Source: Flavobacterium sp. CYK-55 (lineage in GTDB: Bacteria > Bacteroidota > Bacteroidia > Flavobacteriales > Flavobacteriaceae). From it: DNA of 64,000 bases. The notes below the pieces were generated by a model. It was not told the origin of the DNA. It did not search any database and worked only from the letters and a program-made list of their open reading frames with translations. Shown here in pieces: positions 1 to 7,966 of this stretch. The stretch lies in NCBI RefSeq assembly GCF_018413465.1, contig NZ_JAHCDK010000009.1, forward strand, positions 1 through 64,000, read 5' to 3'. Position 1 is the stretch's first letter; each line of letters begins with the position of its first letter. The translations under genes and the position numbers were made by a program.

Positions 1-128
1 CAACAGCAGGTTTGCACAATAACTGCATCAGTGTTCAAGAAAGATATATTTTCCATATGTTTGTTTCATCTAACGGATTATACTCTGTTCCAAATTACCG
101 TGACTGAGCAAACCCGCAACCGTTATGT
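1..128 (+). repeat. attC-like site 0 (stem type V), left part cut by window edge
   Basis: The segment is the same sequence as site 28 (25592 onward). Its arms are GCAGGTTTGC near position 5 and GCAAACCCGC near 108, and it ends in the R' box GTTATGT at 122. The R'' box lies left of the window. It shows that the cassette array continues upstream. Confidence 0.75.
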
Positions 129-151
129 GCGATGCTAAAAAAAACGTAGAA

Positions 152-541
152 ATGATAAATTATCCATTTAAACTTTGGCTAAAAACAATATGCATAGCTG
201 TAGTTTTATTTTGTTTGAGTTCATTCATTTTGGCAGGAAATTTTGAAGACGATTTTTTGTCTTCTCTAATTTTTATTTTCATGTATTGCGTAGTTTTTTC
301 TTTACCAACTTACATTATAATGATGTTGATATATAGAAAAATGAAAAGTAACTTTAATCAAAAAAGTAAATATATTTTTTCGGTTTTAGCTATCATTCTA
401 ATGCTAATTTCATGTTTAGTCGTATTTGGAAAAGAAAGCTATAATCCAAATAAAAATTACGGAGGATTGAGTTTTTCTATTCTTTTTACTGTAAGCATTA
501 TCATGGCAACTTTGATAACTAAATATAAACCAAACACTTAA
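152..541 (+). CDS. Cassette 1: small polytopic membrane protein, unknown function
   Basis: A protein of 129 residues with about four hydrophobic segments (residues 8-24, 32-55, 74-93, 105-122), so probably an integral inner-membrane protein. I recognise no family. I chose the ATG at 152 rather than the one at 125, because 125 lies inside the GTTATGT recombination box and would change with every cassette exchange. The cassette runs from 123 to 679. Its start (GTTATGTG) matches its end (CACATAAC before site 1). Confidence 0.65.
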   Translation: MINYPFKLWLKTICIAVVLFCLSSFILAGNFEDDFLSSLIFIFMYCVVFSLPTYIIMMLIYRKMKSNFNQKSKYIFSVLAIILMLISCLVVFGKESYNPNKNYGGLSFSILFTVSIIMATLITKYKPNT

Positions 542-553
542 ACAAAGCACCCC

Positions 554-685
554 ACATAACACTTGCTAAGCGCCATTGCTTGACTTTGTTGGCTTTAAGC
601 TTGTTTTTTACGAGAAAATTCTATCTTAGCGGAGCGAACTCTGCTCGCTGTTCCGCAACGTTCGCCTAGCAAGAGAACGTTATTG
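554..685 (+). repeat. attC-like site 1 (stem type III)
   Basis: Architecture shared by all sites: R'' box (RYYYAAC-like), left arm, a loop of about 65 bp containing TTTTCACG and ATCTTAGCGGAG, right arm, R' box (GTTRNNN). Here R'' is ACATAAC (554), the left arm CTTGCTAAGCGCCATTGC, the right arm GCAACGTTCGCCTAGCAAG and R' GTTATTG (679). The arms pair imperfectly, leaving extrahelical bases, as expected for a folded single-stranded attC. The loop holds GAGCA-N5-TGCTC, an inner hairpin. Confidence 0.85.
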
Positions 686-1006
686 CTAAACGCATTTTCG
701 AGCCGCAAAAAAACGAACTTCCGAAATTGCCAATCTGAACTTTTAAATCGCGCTGTTGAAAATCTTGCTCGACTTTGTCGTGATTTTGGAAACCAACTTC
801 TCGCCTATTTCATTTTTCAATTTGGAGAAAACGCTGGAAAAACTTTGCGTGAAAATCGGAACGAAAACTTTGTGTGTCAACAGCGCTAAAAAAAAATTGC
901 TTCGCAACAAGTTTTTATTTTTTTCAAGCTTTGCGTTGAAGCAATTCCGGCGAAACAAAACTGTGCGTGAAAACTGGTCGCAAACTTTGAACTTAAAAGC
1001 GTCAAG
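680..1006 (+). repeat. Cassette 2: non-coding cassette, family A copy 1
   Basis: Body of about 325 bp, seen six times in the array (also 1642, 5255, 6263, 10544, 25715). It contains the inverted pair GCGCTGTTGA / TCAACAGCGC and the direct repeats GAACTT..AAA.CGC. Reading frames on both strands are broken by one- and two-base indels between copies (for example A-run length near 705), so I do not accept an ORF. Ends match: GTTATTGCT and AGCAATAAC. Confidence 0.7.
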
Positions 1007-1137
1007 CAATAACAGCGGTCATAACTTATGGCTGGATTTTCTTAGCTTTATGTTCAGCTTTCACGTTTTTTATTTAGCTTAGCGGAGCGTACGCGGCTCG
1101 CTTTTCCGCCACAAGATATGGCCGCAAAACGTTAGCG
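1007..1137 (+). repeat. attC-like site 2 (stem type I)
   Basis: R'' CAATAAC at 1007 and R' GTTAGCG at 1131. Left arm GCGGTCATAACTTATGGC pairs with the right arm GCCACAAGATATGGCCGC except at about three positions. The loop has TTTAGCTTAGCGGAG, with GAGC-N7-GCTC as inner hairpin. Confidence 0.9.
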
Positions 1138-1163
1138 ATAATCTTTAACGACCGTAAATAGAT

Positions 1164-1505
1164 ATGAAGAATTTAGTGATAGTTTTTCTGTTTTTTGGAG
1201 TAATTTCAAGTTGTAAAACAAGTTCTGCCAAAATGGAAAGAATTTATTCATTGAATGACTCAACTGAAGACAAATTTTATTTGCTCAACATAATTTATGA
1301 AAATCAAAAAAATGGAACTTTGGGCGGCAGACCAATGGTGATTATAGACAGTAGTGTAAAATTTCATTATTGCATGCCAAACTTTGATAAACTTAATATT
1401 AGTAAATCAGAAATTAAAAAATTAAAAATAACCGAAGCTTCAAAATGCATAAAACTTTATGGAGCGGCTGCTGAATTTGGACTAATCGAAATATATACTT
1501 ATTAA
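1164..1505 (+). CDS. Cassette 3: lipoprotein resembling a TonB-receptor plug segment
   Basis: A 113-residue protein with a lipoprotein signal (hydrophobic residues 4-15, lipobox ISSC, Cys17). Residues 55-113 read like the start of a TonB-dependent receptor plug domain: RPMVIIDSSV, then a SEIKKLKITEASKCIKLYG stretch and GLIEIYTY. These correspond to the 'PLVVVDG ... IE.I.VLKDA.A..LYG..A.NGVI.I.T' pattern of SusC-like plugs. It is too short to be a receptor, so a free plug-like periplasmic lipoprotein is the inference. The cassette is 1132-1641, with ends GTTAGCGATA / TATCGCTAAC. Confidence 0.7.
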   Translation: MKNLVIVFLFFGVISSCKTSSAKMERIYSLNDSTEDKFYLLNIIYENQKNGTLGGRPMVIIDSSVKFHYCMPNFDKLNISKSEIKKLKITEASKCIKLYGAAAEFGLIEIYTY

Positions 1506-1516
1506 AGAAAGACTAT

Positions 1517-1647
1517 CGCTAACCGCGGTCATAACTCATGGCTTGATTTTCTTAGCTTTACGTTTGTTTTTCACGCAGAAATTCTATCTTAGCGGAGAGT
1601 ACGCGGCTCGCTTCTCCGCCACGAGATATGGCCGCAAACCGTTATAG
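1517..1647 (+). repeat. attC-like site 3 (stem type I)
   Basis: R'' CGCTAAC at 1517 and R' GTTATAG at 1641. The left arm is GCGGTCATAACTCATGGC and the right arm GCCACGAGATATGGCCGC. Compared with site 2, both arms change together at one pair (TTATGG to TCATGG; ACAAG to ACGAG), a compensatory change that supports the fold. Confidence 0.9.
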
Positions 1648-1979
1648 CCAAACGCATTTTCGAGCCGCAAAAAAACGAACTTCCGTAATTGCAAGTCTGA
1701 ACTTTTAAATCGCGCTGTTGAAAATCTTGCTCAACTTTGTCGTGAATTTTTCAAGCATTTTCAAAACGGAGATTTCGCTGCTTTCTGTAATCATTTCGTA
1801 AAAACTTTACTTGAAAAACGAGACGAAAACGAAACGCAAACTTTGTGTGTCAACAGCGCTTAAATTAATTTGCTTCGCAACAAGTTTTTATTTTTTTAAG
1901 CTTTGCGTTGAAGCAATTCCGGCGAAACAAATCTGTGCGTGAATACTGTGCGCAAACTTTGAACTTAAAAGCGTCTGGG
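1642..1979 (+). repeat. Cassette 4: non-coding cassette, family A copy 2 (alternative middle)
   Basis: Its flanks match family A copy 1, but the middle (about 1750-1845) is a different segment, shared only with the copy at 10544. The copies therefore look mosaic. The inverted pair GCGCTGTTGA / TCAACAGCGC is kept. Ends are GTTATAGCC / GGCTATAAC. Confidence 0.65.
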
Positions 1980-2110
1980 CTATAACAGCGGTCATAACTT
2001 ATGGCTGGATTTTCTTAGCTTCATGTTTGGTTTTCACGTTTTTTGTTTAGCTTAGCGGAGCGTACGCGGCTCGCTTTTTCGCCACAAGATATGGCCGCAA
2101 AACGTTATGA
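1980..2110 (+). repeat. attC-like site 4 (stem type I)
   Basis: R'' CTATAAC at 1980 and R' GTTATGA at 2104. The arms are as in site 2. The loop carries TTTAGCTTAGCGGAG. Confidence 0.9.
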
Positions 2111-2135
2111 GCAACTTTGAAAGAAACAAACGATA

Positions 2136-2645
2136 ATGAAAGTAGACTATAATTATAAAAATGTTTGGACAAATTTTAGTGGAATAGTTATATTCTTCAT
2201 TATTCCACTTACAATTGTAATGATTAAATCTCCTAAACCTGCAAGTGTAATTTTTACGACTATATTGCTTCTAATTTTCGGTTCATCAATCTATATGTTT
2301 ATTAAAAGTTTTATTAGAAGCTTAAATAAATTACCTGCAATTGAACTAACAGAAGAATTTTATATAGATAATCTTAATGGTGTGAAAATTCCTTGGAGCA
2401 ATGTTATAAGTGTTGGCACAATTAATTTAGGAATGTGGTCTTTCTTATCGTTGGATTTAAGCGACAATTCAATTTTCTATAAGCAGATTGAAAATCCAAT
2501 ACAAAGTTTATTATTTAGATTTGAAACTTTATTAACTGGAACCTCAATGAAAACTAATATAAGTTTAGTTGATGGTAAAAATGAAGATGTATTCTGGAAA
2601 GTTTTCAATTTTCACAAGCAAATAAAAAACAAAAGCTGCTCATAA
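2136..2645 (+). CDS. Cassette 5: membrane protein with PH-like tail (STM3941-like)
   Basis: A 169-residue protein. Two membrane segments at about 16-32 and 38-57 are followed by a soluble domain. That domain contains IELTEEFYIDN and KIPWSNVISV, the layout I know from small STM3941-type bacterial proteins of unknown role with a PH-like fold; this is a recalled similarity, not a search. The TAA stop overlaps the R'' box (TCATAAC), so gene and recombination site are packed with no spacer. The cassette is 2105-2764. Confidence 0.7.
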   Translation: MKVDYNYKNVWTNFSGIVIFFIIPLTIVMIKSPKPASVIFTTILLLIFGSSIYMFIKSFIRSLNKLPAIELTEEFYIDNLNGVKIPWSNVISVGTINLGMWSFLSLDLSDNSIFYKQIENPIQSLLFRFETLLTGTSMKTNISLVDGKNEDVFWKVFNFHKQIKNKSCS

Positions 2646-2770
2646 CCGCGGTCATGACTTATGGCTTTATTTTCTTAGTTTCAAGTCTATTTTTCACGTA
2701 GAAATTCTATCTTAGCGGAGCGTACTCGGCTCGCTTGTCCGCCACAAGACATGGCCGCCAAACGTTACCG
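2640..2770 (+). repeat. attC-like site 5 (stem type I)
   Basis: R'' TCATAAC at 2640 overlaps the stop codon of the preceding gene; R' is GTTACCG at 2764. The arms are GCGGTCATGACTTATGGC and GCCACAAGACATGGCCGC: TGAC and GACA co-vary relative to TAAC and GATA in site 2. The loop has ATTCTATCTTAGCGGAG. Confidence 0.9.
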
Positions 2771-2820
2771 GCAATTTAAACGCAGACTCAAGAATCTAAC
2801 GCAATTTAAAAATAAATTAA

Positions 2821-3255
2821 ATGAGGAAATATATATTATTAACTTCACTCCTACTGTCGATTTGTTGCTATTCACAATTTTCAGATTATAATAATACAAT
2901 TGGATTTGCCTGCGGAGGTGCTGGCTCGTCAACACCAATAATAAAAAAAACTTACTCATTACTAAACACAAAGAAGTATAGTAAGTTTATTGAAATGCTC
3001 TATTCAAAAAACTCAGCAGAAAATTTTCTTGGCGTAGTTGTATCAGAAATATTGAAAAAAAAGAAATTGATAGTTCTTTCTCAAAAAGATTTAAACAGAA
3101 TTTCAGAGCTTTATAATTCAGATACAGAAGTTGAATTTTGTAGTGGCTGTTCCGATTTCGGTTTTGAAAAGATATCGAAAATGCTCAATCAAACTGATAA
3201 AGCTAAAATGAGAGAGGAAGCAGAGATTGAAATAAATTCGATATTTAAAAAATAA
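2821..3255 (+). CDS. Cassette 6: secreted protein of unknown function
   Basis: A 144-residue protein starting with a Sec signal peptide (RKYILLTSLLLSICCYSQ, cleavage likely near residue 19). The mature part has an FACGGAGSS stretch and a CSGCSDFGF stretch, so several cysteines that could form disulfides or bind a metal. I know no family. The leader at 2779-2806 repeats 28 bases found again at 47504-47531, beyond the last site of the array. Cassette 2765-3387, with ends GTTACCGGCA / TGCCGGTAAC. Confidence 0.65.
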   Translation: MRKYILLTSLLLSICCYSQFSDYNNTIGFACGGAGSSTPIIKKTYSLLNTKKYSKFIEMLYSKNSAENFLGVVVSEILKKKKLIVLSQKDLNRISELYNSDTEVEFCSGCSDFGFEKISKMLNQTDKAKMREEAEIEINSIFKK

Positions 3256-3260
3256 ACTGC

Positions 3261-3393
3261 CGGTAACCGCGCATGAAGCGCCATTGCTTGATTTTGTTGA
3301 CTTCATGCTTGGTTTTCACGTAAAAATTCTATCTTAGCGGAGCATACGCTGCTCGCTGTTCCGCAACGTTCGCCTATGCGCAACACGTTATGT
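3261..3393 (+). repeat. attC-like site 6 (stem type II)
   Basis: R'' CGGTAAC at 3261 and R' GTTATGT at 3387. The left arm is GCGCATGAAGCGCCATTGC and the right arm GCAACGTTCGCCTATGCGC. The inner hairpin is GAGCA-N5-TGCTC, against GAGCG/GGCTC in type I. Confidence 0.9.
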
Positions 3394-3426
3394 GACATAG
3401 CTTGAAAACCGCATAAAAAACAAAAT

Positions 3427-3927
3427 ATGAAAACATTTATAATCATTACATTATCGATATTTAGCTTGTCAATATACTCGCAAAATGACAAACCAAAGAG
3501 AAAATCATACAAACTAGAGATAGCAGCCAACGAAACTCAACAATACGCGATGGATGTGGAAGAAAGTCCATATTTTGTAAAAGAAAAAATTCTTCAAATT
3601 TATTGTAATGAAAAAGTTTTTGTCGAATGTGAAATCCAAGGTGATTCAATAAGCAAAATGAAAGTTGTTGAGAAAAATCTCAATCCAGAAAAAACAATTA
3701 TAATTGAATTTACTCAAGATTCGGAAAATAGAAAAGAGATTCGAACTGATTTAAATGTAAAAAATCCTTTTGCAAGAACTCTACGATATGGAGCTTTAAT
3801 GTTTACACCAATAAGTCAACAATGGAAACCGACATCAATTATTCCAATTAGACCAAACCTGCAAAATTATGAAATGTGGCCACATTCAATTATTACTTTG
3901 GTGTTAGAAAATTGGCAATTAGAATAA
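3427..3927 (+). CDS. Cassette 7: secreted protein of unknown function
   Basis: A 166-residue protein with an N-terminal signal peptide (residues 1-18, ending IYSQ). The rest is polar and mixed alpha/beta in appearance, with RTLRYGALMF near residues 118-127. I see no recognisable motif. It is the only gene of cassette 3388-4065. Ends are GTTATGTGAC / GTCACATAAC. Confidence 0.65.
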   Translation: MKTFIIITLSIFSLSIYSQNDKPKRKSYKLEIAANETQQYAMDVEESPYFVKEKILQIYCNEKVFVECEIQGDSISKMKVVEKNLNPEKTIIIEFTQDSENRKEIRTDLNVKNPFARTLRYGALMFTPISQQWKPTSIIPIRPNLQNYEMWPHSIITLVLENWQLE

Positions 3928-3938
3928 AATGCTACGTC

Positions 3939-4071
3939 ACATAACCCTACCTACGCGAGCAACGCTGGTTTTTCCTAACTTCACGCTTGGTTTTCACGAA
4001 GAAATTCTATCTTAGCGGAGAATACTCGGTTCGCATTTTCCGCGCAGTCGCGTAGCTAGCAACCGTTACCA
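3939..4071 (+). repeat. attC-like site 7 (unique stem type VI)
   Basis: R'' ACATAAC at 3939 and R' GTTACCA at 4065. The arms CTACCTACGCGAGCAACGC and GCGCAGTCGCGTAGCTAG are used nowhere else in the window. The loop is the common one (TTTTCACG, ATTCTATCTTAGCGGAG). The loop is therefore more conserved here than the stem. Confidence 0.8.
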
Positions 4072-4089
4072 GCAAGTTTTAAAAGCACT

Positions 4090-4593
4090 ATGATAAATAG
4101 AGAAAATGAACATTACAAATCATACACTGAAACTAAGCGTAGAATGTTTCGTATCGTAACAGTATTTCTTGTAATTAGTTCAATTATTTTTATAATTCCC
4201 AATCTGTCAAATGATTTAGATGATTACACAAAGAGTGTTGAGTTTTTTGAAAGCTCAAAATTTAATACAATAAAAAGAGAAAAAGGATTTACAACATTGG
4301 AAGATGTAGAATTGGTAATCACTATGCAAAACGGCAGAAAATGGACTTTCACTGAACAATATGATAAATACTGGGAAGAATTAGGGAATCCAAAAAATGT
4401 AGGTAAAAAATTTACTATTTATACTAAAGGCTTTGTAGATACAAATCCATCACAAGTTGAAATTGAAAATGAAATAGTATACAATTTACAGACATCAATG
4501 CCTTCAAAATATTTACTGCTTTTATTGACCGCTATTTTTGTTGTTATATCAGTTAAAGATTATAGAAAGCAGAAAACTTTGAAAGTAATGTAA
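4090..4593 (+). CDS. Cassette 8: membrane protein with a central extracytoplasmic domain
   Basis: A 167-residue protein with membrane segments at about 19-36 and 138-154. Between them is a domain of roughly 100 residues containing an ENGRKWTF-like stretch (MQNGRKWTF) and GKKFTIYTKG. That order resembles DUF3592-type proteins (TM, small beta domain, TM), a loose guess. The cassette is 4066-4725 with perfectly matched ends, GTTACCAGCA / TGCTGGTAAC. Confidence 0.65.
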   Translation: MINRENEHYKSYTETKRRMFRIVTVFLVISSIIFIIPNLSNDLDDYTKSVEFFESSKFNTIKREKGFTTLEDVELVITMQNGRKWTFTEQYDKYWEELGNPKNVGKKFTIYTKGFVDTNPSQVEIENEIVYNLQTSMPSKYLLLLLTAIFVVISVKDYRKQKTLKVM

Positions 4594-4599
4594 ACCTGC

Positions 4600-4731
4600 T
4601 GGTAACAGCGGTCATGACTTATGGCTTTATTTTTCAAGCTTCTAGCCTATTTTTTACGAACAAAATTCTATCTTAGCGGAGCGTACGCGGCTCGCCTTTC
4701 CGCCACAAGACATGGCCGCAAAACGTTGGCG
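4600..4731 (+). repeat. attC-like site 8 (stem type I)
   Basis: R'' TGGTAAC at 4600 and R' GTTGGCG at 4725. The GTCATGACTT / AAGACATGGC version of the type I stem. Loop AAAATTCTATCTTAGCGGAG. Confidence 0.9.
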
Positions 4732-4787
4732 GCAAGCATAAATCCTGCTTAGCTTGAACAATTTGCTAAATAATAAAATATAGATAT

Positions 4788-5093
4788 ATGGATGAGGATC
4801 AAAAAATTGAAATTGCTTCTGTTCCAACTTGGCTAAGAATATTGAATATATTAACCTTATTTCCTATTTTAGTTTGGCCTTTTTTATTTTTTCAAGTTGA
4901 CGATTTCCTAGATAGTGATATTAAATACAAATGGATTATTTTAACATTAGAGATAATTTATCCATTGATATTAATTGGTAATGTTTTTTTAACTAATAAA
5001 CTCTGTAAAAATGGATATCAGAATGCAGCAATTACTATTTCGATAGCATTGGCAATTCTAATTTTATATCCATTTTGTTTAATATTTTTCTAG
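4788..5093 (+). CDS. Cassette 9: three-helix membrane protein
   Basis: A 101-residue protein. After an acidic start (MDEDQKIEIASVP) there are three hydrophobic segments at about 17-37, 48-68 and 78-100, the last ending the protein. I recognise no family. The cassette is 4726-5254 and begins with the GTTGGCGGCAAGCATAAA leader that many cassettes share. Ends pair: GTTGGCGGC / GCCGCCAAC. Confidence 0.65.
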   Translation: MDEDQKIEIASVPTWLRILNILTLFPILVWPFLFFQVDDFLDSDIKYKWIILTLEIIYPLILIGNVFLTNKLCKNGYQNAAITISIALAILILYPFCLIFF

Positions 5094-5129
5094 TGAAATT
5101 TTTAAAAAGTTTATAAAAAGAATGCCAGC

Positions 5130-5260
5130 CGCCAACAGCGGTCATAACTTATGGCTGGATTTTCTTGGCTTTATGTTCAGCTTTCACGTTTTTTATTTAG
5201 CTTAGCGGAGCGTACGCGGCTCGCTTTTCCGCCACAAGATATGGCCGCAAAACGTTATTG
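5130..5260 (+). repeat. attC-like site 9 (stem type I)
   Basis: R'' CGCCAAC at 5130 and R' GTTATTG at 5254. The arms are as in site 2, and the loop has TTTAGCTTAGCGGAG. Confidence 0.9.
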
Positions 5261-5583
5261 CTAAACGCATTTTCGAGCCTCAAAAAAACGAACTTCCGCA
5301 ATTGCCAATCTGACTTTTTAAATCGCGCTGTTGAAATTCTTGCTCAACTTTGTCGTGAATTTTTTGAAACCAACTTTTCGCCTTTTTCATTTTTCAATTT
5401 GGAGAAAACGCTGGCAAAACTTTGCGTGAAAATTAGACCGAAAACTTTGTGTGTCAACAGCGCTAAAATTAGTTTGCTTCGCAACAAGTTTTTATTTTTT
5501 TCAAGCTTTGCGTTGAAGCAATTCCGGTGAAACAAAACTGTGCGTGAAAACTGGTCGCAAACTTTGAACTTAAAAGCGTCAAG
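5255..5583 (+). repeat. Cassette 10: non-coding cassette, family A copy 3
   Basis: Near-identical to the copy at 680, with scattered substitutions and small indels. These happen to leave a 90-codon frame open at 5258-5530. The same frame is broken in the other copies, so I do not call it a gene. Inverted pair GCGCTGTTGA / TCAACAGCGC present. Ends GTTATTGCT / AGCAATAAC. Confidence 0.65.
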
Positions 5584-5714
5584 CAATAACAGCGGTCATA
5601 ACTTATGGCTGGATTTTCTTAGCTTTATGTTTAGTTTTCACGTTTTTTGTTTAGCTTAGCGGAGCGTACGCGGCTCGCGTTTCCGCCACAAGATATGGCC
5701 GCAAAACGTTATGC
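5584..5714 (+). repeat. attC-like site 10 (stem type I)
   Basis: R'' CAATAAC at 5584 and R' GTTATGC at 5708. Arms as in site 2. Confidence 0.9.
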
Positions 5715-5740
5715 GACATTTAATTACAATCGGATAAATT

Positions 5741-6127
5741 ATGAATAAACTCTTGGTATTAATTTTATTTGTAGTTATAAATACTTCGTTTTCATCTTTC
5801 CAAAGAGAACAAAATAAATTGCTCATGAAAACATGGGTTTTAAGTAAATTCGACATAAAAAACATTAAAGAAAGAACATATAAGTCAGCTAAAGAATTTG
5901 AAAACAATTACGGTTTGCAATTTATGCCGAATGGTAAATTGATATTGAAAGAAAATGAAAGTTGGTGTCCAACTGGAAATGATAAAATCAATTTTGAGAA
6001 AATAAATGGAAAATGGAAAAGAATTTCAGATTCAGTTATTACAATTTCATGGAGAAAAAAAGGTGAAAAACTGTTGATTCTAAAGCTAACTGAAAATGAA
6101 TTAACTGTAAGAAGAATCGCTTATTAG
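5741..6127 (+). CDS. Cassette 11: secreted lipocalin-like small protein
   Basis: A 128-residue protein with a signal peptide (residues 1-19). The mature part follows the 'W.L...; L.F.PNG.L.....; W..DS..I.I' pattern of Bacteroidota lipocalin-like proteins: LMKTWVLSKF, LQFMPNGKLIL, INGKWKRISDSVITISW. The ligand is unknown. Cassette 5709-6262, with ends GTTATGCGAC / GTCGCATAAC. Confidence 0.65.
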   Translation: MNKLLVLILFVVINTSFSSFQREQNKLLMKTWVLSKFDIKNIKERTYKSAKEFENNYGLQFMPNGKLILKENESWCPTGNDKINFEKINGKWKRISDSVITISWRKKGEKLLILKLTENELTVRRIAY

Positions 6128-6135
6128 TAAACGTC

Positions 6136-6268
6136 GCATAACCGCGCATGAAGCGCCATTGCTTGATTTTGTTGGCTTTATATCAGTTTTTCACGTAAAA
6201 ATTTTATCTTAGCGGAGCATACGCTGCTCGCTGTTCCGCAACGTTCGCCTATGCGCAACACGTTATTG
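6136..6268 (+). repeat. attC-like site 11 (stem type II)
   Basis: R'' GCATAAC at 6136 and R' GTTATTG at 6262. Arms as in site 6. The loop reads ATTTTATCTTAGCGGAG. Confidence 0.9.
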
Positions 6269-6590
6269 CTAAACGCATTTTCGAGCCGCAAAAAAAACGA
6301 ACTTCCGCAATTGCTAATCTGAACTTTTAAATCGCGCTGTTGAAATTCTTGATCAACTTTGTCGTGATTTTGGAAACCAACTTCTCGCCTTTTTCATTTT
6401 TCAATTTGGAGAAAACGCTGGCAAAACTTTGCGTGAAAATCGGAACGAAAACTTTGTGTGTCAACAGCGCTTAAAAAATTTGCTTCGCAACAAGTTTTTA
6501 TTTTTTTCCAAACTTTACGTTGAAGCAATTCCGGCGAAACAAATCTGTGCGTGAAAACTGGTCGCAAACTTTGAACTTAAAAGCGTCAAG
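6263..6590 (+). repeat. Cassette 12: non-coding cassette, family A copy 4
   Basis: Same body as the copy at 680, with indels in the A-run near 6291 and near 6471. No open frame of useful size remains. Ends GTTATTGCT / AGCAATAAC. Confidence 0.65.
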
Positions 6591-6721
6591 CAATAACAGC
6601 GGTCATAACTTATAGCTGGATTTTGTTATCTTTATGTTCAGCTTTCACGTTTTTTATTTAGCTTAGCGGAGCGTACGCGGCTCGCTTTTCCGCCACAAGA
6701 TATGGCCGCAAACCGTTAGCC
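6591..6721 (+). repeat. attC-like site 12 (stem type I)
   Basis: R'' CAATAAC at 6591 and R' GTTAGCC at 6715. The left arm is GCGGTCATAACTTATAGC, which loses one pair of the stem relative to site 2. Confidence 0.88.
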
Positions 6722-6779
6722 GCAAGCTTAAACAACGTGACAATCCGAGTTCTTCTGTGAAACATAAACTTTGAAACTT

Positions 6780-6787
6780 TATCTTTG
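6780..6787 (+). promoter_or_regulatory. Possible -7 box (TATCTTTG) of cassette 13
   Basis: TATCTTTG fits the Bacteroidota TAnnTTTG -7 element and sits 16 bases before the ATG at 6804. The expected -33 position holds only TGTG, so the match is partial. The cassette copy at 40714 has the same box at 40778. Confidence 0.45.
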
Positions 6788-6803
6788 AATTAAAATAAAC
6801 AAC

Positions 6804-7070
6804 ATGACAGATTATAGGAATTGCCAATCTTGCGGAATGCCGCTAAAACGAGATGAAAAAAAGGGTGGTACAAATGCTGACGGAAGCATTAGTAAAATGT
6901 ATTGTTCTTACTGCTTTGAAAATGGCGAGTTTATTTACAAAGGAAATGATGTGAACGAGTTTCAAGAATATTGTAAGCAAAAAATGATTGAAGGTGGACA
7001 TTCAAGATTTATTTCTTGGCTATTTACAAGAGGAATGCGGAGGTTAACCAGATGGAAAAACAACGTTTAG
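6804..7070 (+). CDS. Cassette 13: putative zinc-ribbon protein
   Basis: An 88-residue protein. Four cysteines in CQSCGMPL (residues 8-11) and YCSYCFENGEF (about 33-36) form the treble of a small zinc ribbon of the kind annotated as putative zinc ribbon (zf-ribbon_2-like). The C-terminal half is helical and basic. A second copy of the whole cassette, identical in the gene and attC as far as I can read, is at 40714; its attC is broken by IS-C. Cassette 6716-7260, with ends GTTAGCCGC / GCGGCTAAC. Confidence 0.8.
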   Translation: MTDYRNCQSCGMPLKRDEKKGGTNADGSISKMYCSYCFENGEFIYKGNDVNEFQEYCKQKMIEGGHSRFISWLFTRGMRRLTRWKNNV

Positions 7071-7134
7071 CAGTTCATTCAAGTTACGGGCTGTTCAAAA
7101 TTGGACTGATTTTCTTTCGCGTAAAAAAGCCAGC

Positions 7135-7266
7135 GGCTAACACTTGCTAAGCGCCATTGCTTGATTTTGTTGGCTTTGCGCTTGTTTTTCACGTAAAAAC
7201 TTTATCTTAGCGGAGCTTACTCGGCTCGCTTTTCCGCAACGCGCGCCTAGCAAGAGAACGTTAGGC
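7135..7266 (+). repeat. attC-like site 13 (stem type III), intact twin of site 47
   Basis: R'' GGCTAAC at 7135 and R' GTTAGGC at 7260. Arms CTTGCTAAGCGCCATTGC and GCAACGCGCGCCTAGCAAG. The loop has AACTTTATCTTAGCGGAG. This is the uninterrupted form of the site that IS-C entered at 41206. Confidence 0.9.
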
Positions 7267-7300
7267 GCAAGCATAAAAAAATCGTCTCAAAATCGATCTT

Positions 7301-7957
7301 ATGTATACAATTCATTTAATTTGTACGAGTCACGCAGATAATGGAATGTGCAATTCGATTGAATTGTTCAAGCTTTTTAAGCAAATTGAACCAGAAGTAA
7401 TATTTGAAGAACTTCCTCCTTCTTTTTACGAGAAATTTTACATAGAAAAAAGCCATAGCAATTTAGAGACAAACGCAATCAAAATGTATTTGGAAGCTAG
7501 CGAAATAAAACAGGTACAAGTAGATTCGGATGATATTCCAAACGAAACATTTTTTCACAATTATAAAAAACTAATTAGTAAAGTAGAAGGGCGCACTAAC
7601 ATAAACGGCTTTAATTTTAGAAGACTTATTTATCAGAAAAAAATCTATACAAACTTATACGGATTCAATTTTATCAATAGCGATAATTGTATGGAAATCA
7701 ACAATGGAATTTATGAGGCGATTGAAAATGAGGTCCAACAATTAAAAGATAAAGATTTAGATGAAATACTAAGTTGCTGGAAAAATGTAAATGAAAAACG
7801 AGAAAATTTTATGCTTCAAAATATTTATGATTTCAGTAAGAATCATCAATATAAAAAAGCGATTTTCATGATTGGCCATGCACATCGCAAATCGATAATC
7901 TCAAAAATTCAAAATTATAATGAAAGTCACGAAATAAGACTGAATTGGGTTTATTAA
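7301..7957 (+). CDS. Cassette 14: TraB-like protein
   Basis: A 218-residue cytoplasmic protein. The start CTSHADNGMCNSIELFKLF with IEPEVIFEELP (residues 30-40) and the late MIGHAHRKSII (about 191-201) recall the two conserved 'G..H' and 'P..V..E' motifs of the TraB/PrgY/GumN fold. The overall length is shorter than usual (about 250-300), so the assignment is tentative. Cassette 7261-8092, ends GTTAGGCG / CGCCTAAC. It starts with the GCAAGCATAAA leader. Confidence 0.65.
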   Translation: MYTIHLICTSHADNGMCNSIELFKLFKQIEPEVIFEELPPSFYEKFYIEKSHSNLETNAIKMYLEASEIKQVQVDSDDIPNETFFHNYKKLISKVEGRTNINGFNFRRLIYQKKIYTNLYGFNFINSDNCMEINNGIYEAIENEVQQLKDKDLDEILSCWKNVNEKRENFMLQNIYDFSKNHQYKKAIFMIGHAHRKSIISKIQNYNESHEIRLNWVY

Positions 7958-7966
7958 AATGCCTCC

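Noticed and set aside
743..1009. Minus-strand frames across family A cassettes (also 5344-5586 and 10606-10800) with similar translations
   Set aside because: Similarity follows from DNA similarity. Starts, stops and frame differ by indels between copies, and there is no promoter or initiation context.
5258..5530. 90-codon plus-strand frame in family A copy 3
   Set aside because: The same frame is interrupted in the copies at 680, 6263 and 25715.
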